Assembly (NCBI RefSeq): GCF_021134715.1
Contig: NC_060024.1
Span: 6,262,001-6,326,000, forward strand
DNA length: 64,000 bases
Source: Daphnia pulex
Taxonomy: Eukaryota > Arthropoda > Branchiopoda > Diplostraca > Daphniidae
Direction: 5' to 3'
Of the stretch, positions 56,944-64,000 are shown piece by piece (the stretch's first letter is position 1; every line of letters begins with the position of its first letter). The notes under the pieces were generated by a model. That model did not search any database. It saw only the letters and a list, made by a program, of their open reading frames with translations, and had not been told where the DNA came from. Made by a program: the position numbers and the translations under genes.

Positions 56944-57669
56944 GTTCAACAAGTGCAATCTGAAAAAAAGTATTATTTAGCCAGTTGACAAAATAAAAAA
57001 ATAAATAAAACCAAATAAACAAACATGTGATTTACCGGTTCAAAACACGATTGCGGTTTGTCGAAATATCCAATAAAAATCAATAAGACGAGTCACAATG
57101 AAAACCCGTAAAAGTAATGTTGGCTTGGCTTGGTCCTTCTGACAATGAACTTTTGGGGGTGACCAATTGTTAAACTGTTGGGACCTTCTTGAAGACTAAA
57201 ATGCCACGCATACGGCACGCATATTTTTCTGTTGTTTGCCACGTCGTCTGCGATTTGCTTATAACGTGGCTTGATGTTTTGGTTTGAATTCAATCTCCGA
57301 TATTTTCCACCAGATGACTTGTATGGCCTAAAGGCGGGAAGCTCTAAAAAAATGTAGCCAATCAAATCGGGGATAATTTATGAGCGCTCCAAGCGACAAC
57401 CTGAAAAGGGCGCGGATTTTTCAAACAGTACAACAATTTTATTCCAACTTTTTAGATTTTGCATGCGCCTATGCGGAACGGATAAAAATAACGGATGGGT
57501 TTAGAATGGTTTTCAGTAAACAATGTAGGATGAAATGATTTGTTGAATTTGACACAATAAATTTACAACGTACGTATGTTGTATATTTTAACTGAAATTG
57601 GTCAAACATGAAACAATTCGAAGTTCTAGATTTTCAGAGTCATCATAAATCACGGTAACCAGAATGTGC
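56944..57669. other. Spacer with a segment duplicated at 61365-61560
   Basis: The minus-strand open stretch 57093-57365 includes KSSGGKYRRLNSNQNIKPRY, repeated at 61319-61519. The surrounding DNA from about 57255 to 57500 is duplicated near 61365-61570. It is the 3' boundary of the duplicated RING-TDP2-like unit. No independent gene can be proved. Confidence 0.55.
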
Positions 57670-59484
57670 TTAAAATATACAAAAATCAACTAAAATCGCT
57701 GAGGAAATGGCTCTTCTGATGTTTAAAAATTCAATTTCACCATAGAATTTAGGTTGGGCGAAAACAGAATTTGAAGGACGTAAGTATACGCGTGCAAGAC
57801 GATGTTCGTCGCAATAGGGCATTTTACCGTTGAAACTTTTATATTCTAAGACATCGGTTTCAGTCATGCTGTCATAAGGCCAGATGAAGTTGCACATTCT
57901 TGGTTTTTTGCAAGCTTCCCAAACATCAACGGTGCGATGAGGTAGTCCAACGTCTCGCGTGTAGGTATGCCACTAAAATTAAAAATTTTCTATTTATTAA
58001 CTCAAAAGCAATGAATTGTAGAGAAAGAAAAACATGCATTTTGTTCATCCCAGCAACCCCCCATTCTCAAAATGATGTTCGCTGTTGCATCGGATTCATT
58101 TCCTAGTTCGTCCAACATCAATTTCGTAAAATTCTCCCGCCACATGTCACTTGCGTACATGTCAATCTCAGCGTTGATTAATTTTAGTTTCAGAGATCCC
58201 ACATGCGCCTTGAGTAAAAATAATACATATTAATAATAACGAGAATTAAAGGTCATAACAAACTAAAGAAATTAATAAAAAGGGGCAAGAAAATAAACAA
58301 GAAAGAAAACAAAATAATTCACTCAGGTTAATAACTCACTTCAACTATAAGAAAGTTATAGTTTAATGGAAGGTCACCATCAGTTTGCTCTAAGGGCAGT
58401 TGTACGACTTCGTGGGAATCATAAAACACGGAAGTGTTCAACAGCGTTACGCTAGAAATAATTTTTAAAAAATTACACAGATGCTGGACAGCTGGAGTTA
58501 AAAGTTCTGCAAACTCATGCTGGAGGTAAGTGACTAGGAATGTAGGCCTACCTCATCTCTTGATAGCTGAATTCAGAAATAAATTTGAAATTGGGAAGAC
58601 TCTTTTTAAGGCGATCGAGAGTGGCCGGCTTCACATGGTAGAGAAACACAACATCAGGATTTTGTGTTTTCAAGATATTAACAAGTGATGCCATCAACAG
58701 ATGAAAGTTGGAAGCATCATTATTGGCAAGGAAACGTTCCCAAGAAATAATTCGCAATTTAGCTGGTTTTTCCGTATCCGGAATCTTCATAGAAGCTTGA
58801 TGAAAATGGTTGACAACTTCTTTACTGCAATATTTACAACAGATAAAAAGTTATTCAATTAACTCTACAATTCTTAAAGGAAATGAATCAATATTTGACC
58901 TGGCGTTGAAAGACAAAACCTTTGGCTCATGATCATCTGTTACGACAAACACTTGGCATTCAGACTTGTTGGATTTGAAATATGCATCCAGTAACTTTGA
59001 GGATCTAGAAAAAAAGTGAATTAAATTTTATGGTTATTTAAACAACAAATTGAATAATTACATAATAAAGAACTAACAATTTGGCCTCTGCTTCAGCTTT
59101 CTCTAACTTCTTATTCAAAAGAATATTGTGTTCAGCATGGACATTGTTGGGTAGGGATTCTACTTTATCAATTCCAACTGCTGTTTTTCGACACATAGGA
59201 CATTTCAATGGATTCCCAGAACCAATCATAACCTGATGAAAGTAGGAAAAGCCATTATGCAGACGAGAAATTGCAACAGCAAAATGAAATTTAATCGCAC
59301 ACTACAAACCATCCAACCATTTTTACGACTAGTTTTGTTTCAAGAAACTTACTTGAATGCAGGTGAAACAGAATGTATGAGAGCAAGGCAGTACTTTGGG
59401 CCGATTCATGACAAGATCATACTTGATGAAGCATATGCCACAAGTTGATAAATAATCATCTTCATTTGAACTTCCTGTAGCCAT
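57670..59484 (-). CDS. RING finger fused to a degenerate TDP2-like (EEP-fold) domain, copy 1 (416 aa)
   Basis: Seven exons (59353-59484, 59078-59232, 58900-59004, 58552-58824, 58340-58451, 58038-58208, 57670-57972) sum to 1251 nt. A C3HC4 RING spans residues 15 to about 60 (CGICFIKYD, VLPCSHTFCFTC, LKCPMCRK), followed by a short coiled coil (KKLEKAEAEAKL). From about 160 the sequence follows tyrosyl-DNA phosphodiesterase 2 (LRIISWERF, NPDVVFLYHV, DVGLPHRTVDVWEACKKPRMCNFIWP). The TDP2 catalytic positions are changed: SWN is SWE, QEV is YHV, the GDTN site is MGGCW, and SDHW is not found. It is probably a ubiquitin ligase with a non-catalytic EEP-type binding domain. Intron 6 begins with GC (AAT/GCATGT), where copy 2 has GT. 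Confidence 0.85.
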
Positions 59485-60461
59485 TTTATTGCTTAGAATA
59501 AAATACAATGGATGAGTGTGAAATTATACAGCCTATTTTTTAAAGGATGTACATACAGCGTGGTGTGGCGTTTTTTCGATACAATTTTTTCATAAGTAAA
59601 CGAATGTTCCTACACGTACAGCATTCAGCAAATACATGTGTCATGCATGGGCTTGCATACATAAATGATAAATTATTACTTATCAGAGACAGACTGTGTG
59701 TCTCTGTTTGTATTCGAATTCAGACGTCACTTTTTTGTGGCGTGCAGACGACGTCAGACACAGAGCGGCGAGAGTCGCAGACTGCATGCGCCGCGCGGAT
59801 TACAAATAAAGGGGAAAAAAGAAAAAAAAAACAATCTCCAGCTAACTGATTAAATTTTAATGAAATATAGCTACAGTTCTCGGTAATCTCAAACTGAAAA
59901 CTTCACAAGTTACGTAAGGACAATACCCTTTCCAAACGGGATCAAAGGCAGCAAATGTTTAAATTTCGCAACCGTTCTATTCCAAGCTTACAATTTACAT
60001 TTTGCTAGGAAAATTAAAGCAATTTAATGAGAAATGTTCTGTTAGGTTACGTTCGCAAAATCACGTTTGTAATTACTATTGCAGCTCAGGGTATGTTAAA
60101 ATGGCCAATATTAAAGCGCAAAAAGATGCAAAGAAGCGCAGAAAAGAGCGCTAATTTGAGAAATATGAAGGATGAACTTTTCATTAATCTTGCATATGAG
60201 TCGCATTCATACAACCAAATAATGACACTGTGATTAAATGAAGGTTTCAAGCTAAATGAATGGTATTATAAAACTATGGATTTAAATCCTACAGGAAATT
60301 TCAAATTAAAAAAAAAAAATACTAAAGTCTGTTAGGTTCGTTGAAATCATTCATGTACATTCTGAGAGTGAAGTTTATTTAAAAATAAAGGGAACCAACA
60401 GAAGAAAATAGAAAGTTTTCTACATGGCAATGCTAGAGAAATCCATAAAAGGAGTCGATTG
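59485..60461. other. Upstream flank of RING-TDP2-like copy 1
   Basis: Promoter side of the gene by position. A short stretch near 60040-60095 (GTTACGTTCGCAAAATC, GCAGCTCAGG) is matched upstream of copy 2 near 63776-63820, so the duplicated unit includes upstream DNA. No separate gene is supported. Confidence 0.5.
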
Positions 60462-60534
60462 TGGAGATGCAGGGTATCGATCCCCGTACTTCTCGCATGC
60501 TAAGCGAGCGCTCTACCATCTGAGCTACATCCCC
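60462..60534 (-). tRNA. tRNA-Ala (AGC)
   Basis: 73 nt on the minus strand. GGGGATG/TGCATCTCC acceptor arms pair with one loose position. Box A TAGCTCAGATGG is present. The anticodon loop TTAGCAT gives AGC. Box B is GGATCGATACC. Confidence 0.94.
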
Positions 60535-60884
60535 GACGATTTTCCCTCTAAATTTTAAAATTAAATATTTAGACCACAGTGCGCCTAAAAAATTAATGAT
60601 CTTTGGAAGCGGATAAAAGTTGATTATGAGAAGGGGTACTGTCGACAATTTAAGAATTTTACCTTGAATTTTACTCACATTCACTTCGAGAATGAAATCT
60701 TTGCGAAGACTACCTGCATCTTTAGGAAGACTTAAGGTTAAGTGGGAGTAGGAGTCATTAAGAGACAGTTTCGTTAAGAATTACTAAAACTCTTGATGAA
60801 GTAAATCCAAAAGACAGAAATTAGCGAAATAATAAAACTGCTGTCCATCTTATTTCCATCCAAATTACCTTAGTTTTTCAGATG
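60535..60884. other. No gene seen
   Basis: AT-rich spacer between tRNA-Ala and the decayed RING-TDP2-like copy. Confidence 0.5.
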
Positions 60885-61330
60885 TTATAAATTTGAATTT
60901 TGAAATGTTTCTTTTAATAGACCTAGATCTCCATCAGCACGGTTAAGGAATACAATGTCGGGATTTTGTAGGAGCATAATCCAACTGAAACATATGCATC
61001 CACTGACCAATCGTCCCCAGTCTATAAATGAGAAAAATTTTGGGAGTTGGTTTAGATAAAACTTTGATGACATTACCGGACTACCATGGAATAGATATTT
61101 GGTATCGGCATATTACTAAAATGAATGTCCAAATAGAAATGAAATTTTTAGAAGTTGAATTTGTAAGGAGGCGCAAAATGTAACCCACCGTTTTATCTGA
61201 GCTTGAGCATTCCGTAATTTTTCACTGAGATGAATGATGGATTGAACATATTTGTTGTCCCGTAAGGTCAAAACGTTTCCAATTTCGACGGCCAAGCGTC
61301 GACAGTCGGTGAATCGACCTAGTAACTTTC
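60885..61330 (-). pseudogene. Decayed third copy of the RING-TDP2-like gene
   Basis: Minus-strand pieces align with copies 1 and 2. Around 61140-61325, DCRRLAVEIGNVLTLRDN and HLSEKLRNAQAQIK correspond to MCRKTAVGIDKVESLPNN and LLNKKLEKAEAEAK. At 60885-60980, LLQNPDIVFLNRADGDLGLL corresponds to LKTQNPDVVFLYHVKPATLD. Intervening exons are missing and frames are broken. Much more diverged than copies 1 and 2 are from each other, so it is an older duplicate. Confidence 0.75.
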
Positions 61331-61364
61331 ACTCATTAACTTAAAACTCCATGCTGGAATTTTG

Positions 61365-61570
61365 TAACGTGGCTTGATGTTTTGGTTTGAATTCAATCTC
61401 CGATATTTTCCACCAGATGACTTGCATGGCTTAAAGGCGGGAAGCTTTAAAAAAAATGTCCTTGGGGATAATTTATGAGCGCTCCAAGCGACAACCTGAA
61501 AAGGGCGCGGATTTTTCAAACAGTACGATTTGATTTCAACTTTTTAGATTTTGCATGCGCCTATGCGGAA
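61365..61570. repeat. Segmental duplicate of 57255-57500
   Basis: AACGTGGCTTGATGTTTTGG and the following roughly 200 bp (including GGGGATAATTTATGAGCGCT and GCGCCTATGCGGAAC) match the sequence at 57262 onward. It marks the 3' edge of the tandem duplication that made the two RING-TDP2-like genes. Confidence 0.85.
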
Positions 61571-61745
61571 CCGCCGGAACGGATAAAAATAACGAATGGT
61601 TTAGAATTGTTTTTAGTAAACAATGTAAGATGAAAAATGATTTGTCCAATTTAACAAAAGAATAACAACGAATGTTGTATATTTTAACTGCAATTGGCGC
61701 AACATGAATCCATTCAAAGTTCTAGATTTTCAGGGTCATCCTTAA

Positions 61746-63488
61746 TCACGATAGACAAAATGTGCTTGAAATATCGAAATCAACTAAGATTGCTGAATGA
61801 ATGGCTTCGGTGATGTTTAAGAACTCAATTTCACCATAGAATTTAGGTTGGGCGAAAACAGTTTCGGACGACCGTAAGTATACGCGTGAAAAACGATTAT
61901 GTTCGCAATAAGGAACTTTATCGTTAAAATCCTTATACTCCAAGACATCGGTTTCCGTCGTTCTGTCATAAGGCCAGATGAAGTTGCACATTCTTGGTTT
62001 TTTACACGCTTCCCATACATCAACGGTAGGATGAGGTAGTCCAACGTCTCGTGTGTAGGTATCCCACTAGAAATGTAAATTTTAAGAAGTTCTATTGATT
62101 ATCTAGGAAGCATTGAATTGCAAAGAAAGAAAACATACATTTTGATTATTACAGCAACCCCCCATTTTCATTATGATGTTTGCTGTTGCATCGGATTCCT
62201 TTCCTAGTTCGTCCAACATCAATTTCGTAAAATTCTCCCGCCACATGTCACTTGCGTACATGTCAATCTCAGCGTTGATTAATTTTAGTTTCAGAGATCC
62301 CACATGCGCCTTGAGTAAAAATAATACATATTAATAATAACGAGAATTAAAGGTCATAACAAACTAAAGAAATTAATAAAAAGGGGCAAGAAATTAAACA
62401 AGAAAGAAAACAAAATAATTCAGTAATAACTCACTTTAACTATAAGAAAGTTATATTCACCAGATTCCTCAACGGGAAGTTGTACGGCTTCGTGGGAATC
62501 ATAAGACACATAAGTGTTCAACAGCGTTACGCTAGAAATAATTTAAAAAATTAAAATATTATTCAAACTCATGCTGGAAATGGACTAGAAATGTACCTCA
62601 TCTGATCGTTGAATTCATAAATAAATCTGAAATTGGGGAGACTCTTTTTAAGGCGATCGAGAGTGGCCGGCTCGACGTTGTAGAGAAACACAACATCAGG
62701 ATTTTGTGCTTTCAAGATATTAACAAGTGATGTCATCAACAGAGGAAATGCAGGAATGTCATTAAACATGAAACCTTCCCAAGAAATAATTCGCAATTTA
62801 GCTGGTTTTTCTGTATTCGGTATCTTCACAGAAGTATGATGAAAATGGTTGACGGCGTCCTTACTGCATTGCAACAGATCAAAAATAAATCATTCAACTC
62901 AACATTTCTTAATGGAAATAAATCAATATTTGACCTGGCGTTGAAAGACATAACCTTTGGCTCATGATCATCAGTTATGACAAACACTTGGCATTCAGAC
63001 TTGTTGGATTTGAAATATGCATCCAGTAACTTTGAGGATCTAGAAAAAAAGTGAGTTAAATTAAATTATTTAAAGAGCAACTGAATGATTAATAAAGAAC
63101 AAACAATTTGGCCTCAGCTTCAGCTTTCTCTAACTTCTCATTCAAAAGAATAATGTGTTCGGCATGAACATTGTTGGGTAGGGATTCAACTTTATCAATT
63201 CCAACTGCTGTTTGTCGACACATGGGACATTTCAATGGATTCCCAGAACTAATCATAGCCTGATAGAAGTAGGAAAAGTCATGCAAAATTAGTTTTAATC
63301 GCACACTGCAAATCATCCAAACATTTTTACGACTAGTTTTGTTTTAAGAAACTTACTTGAATGCAGGTGAAACAGTATGTATGAGAGCAAGGCAGTACTT
63401 TGGGCCGATTCATGAGAAGGTCATACTTGATGAAGCATATGCCACAAGTTGATAAATAATCATCTTCATTTGAACCTCCTGTAGCCAT
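61746..63488 (-). CDS. RING finger fused to a degenerate TDP2-like (EEP-fold) domain, copy 2 (415 aa)
   Basis: The same seven-exon structure as copy 1 (63357-63488, 63105-63259, 62935-63039, 62597-62863, 62435-62531, 62139-62309, 61746-62066), sum 1248 nt. The RING is intact (CGICFIKYD, VLPCSHTYCFTC, LKCPMCRQ). The TDP2-like part again has SWEGF for SWN, LYNV for QEV and MGGCC at the GDTN site, and lacks SDHW, so loss of catalysis predates the duplication. Exon 4 is 6 nt and exon 5 is 15 nt shorter than in copy 1, both in frame. The C-terminus runs nine residues further (ending SSTFCLS). Intron 6 has a normal GT donor (AAT/GTATGT). Confidence 0.85.
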
Positions 63489-64000
63489 TTTGATGCCTAG
63501 AATAAAATTCAATGGATGAGTGAAACAAATCAGTTTTAAATTCGAGACAGACTATTTGTTTTCGAATTCAGACGAACTCTCAAGGCCACGCAATATTAAC
63601 GTCTGTGCATTACAGATGCAGACGTCGCAGAGCCAGAGGGGCACAGACCGCCAGAGCCGCGCAGACTACAAATAAAACATAAACAATCTCAAGCTCATGA
63701 CTCTTATGATTGATTAAATTGAAAAGATTTTGCTGGGAAAATTAAAGCGATTGCATGTAAAATGTGATGTAAAATGTGACGTTCGTAAATTCTAGTTTAT
63801 AGTTGTCATTGCAGCTCAGGCCCAGGGTCTATCTATGTAAAAAAGGTTAATAAATGCGCAAGGCAGATGCGCTCATTTTCTCGTTGAAAATCTAAAAATC
63901 AACATTTCATAATTCTTGCATAATTAGTTGCACATGAAAGTACTATGTACAACTTTATACAACAACTACCAATTTAAGTCCTATTCCTATAGAAAATTTG
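63489..64000. other. Upstream flank of RING-TDP2-like copy 2
   Basis: Promoter side of copy 2 by position, partly duplicated from the flank of copy 1. No other gene is seen before the window ends. Confidence 0.5.

Overview
This is arthropod nuclear DNA, most likely from a Daphnia-type cladoceran. That is inferred from compact genes with very short GT-AG introns, TATA boxes followed about 30 nt downstream by initiator-like starts, a Dnmt3 gene, tandem ionotropic-receptor genes and several transposon classes. No species marker was seen. Gene models were joined by hand from splice signals, reading phase and family resemblance. Every complete model below sums to a whole number of codons.

Layout. 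1-2535: a broken Ty3/gypsy pol on the minus strand, split by a solo LTR. 3440-4680: a RecQ/BLM-type helicase pseudogene. 4850-10984: few genes, with degenerate DNA transposons including a three-level nest and a perfect 34-bp hairpin. 11558-13944 (minus): Dnmt3, followed upstream by a very young, internally deleted copia element (14188-17011, equal-length LTRs that look identical). 17525-18700 (minus): a PAWR/Par-4-like leucine-zipper protein. 20467-20997 (plus): secreted Cu/Zn superoxide dismutase. 22809-29209 (minus): a 24-exon JIP3/JIP4 (sunday driver) scaffold gene. 30320-31312 (minus): a single-exon type II membrane protein. 31.9-42.6 kb: a tandem array of ionotropic-receptor units holding one intact gene, one pseudogene, one fragment and several gene-less tails. 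42.8-44.1 kb: four tRNA genes. 45.4-49.7 kb: a His/Gly-rich secreted peptide and a DEG/ENaC channel whose 5' splice site carries a 942-bp fold-back element. 50.4-52.2 kb (minus): a tiny membrane protein and a serum amyloid A homologue, with two more tRNA-Ile genes between them. 54.4-56.9 kb (minus): a SAM-domain protein. 57.7-63.5 kb (minus): two tandem genes that fuse a RING finger to a TDP2-like domain lacking its catalytic residues, with a decayed third copy between them.

The genes do not form one pathway. The linking themes are local tandem duplication with decay (receptor array, RING-TDP2-like array, tRNA-Ile copies) and repeated transposon insertion. The strongest candidates for something undescribed are the RING/pseudo-TDP2 family, the cysteine-rich serum amyloid A homologue, the fold-back element lodged in a splice donor, and the short copia copy that resembles a gag-protease-only (possibly spliced) form.
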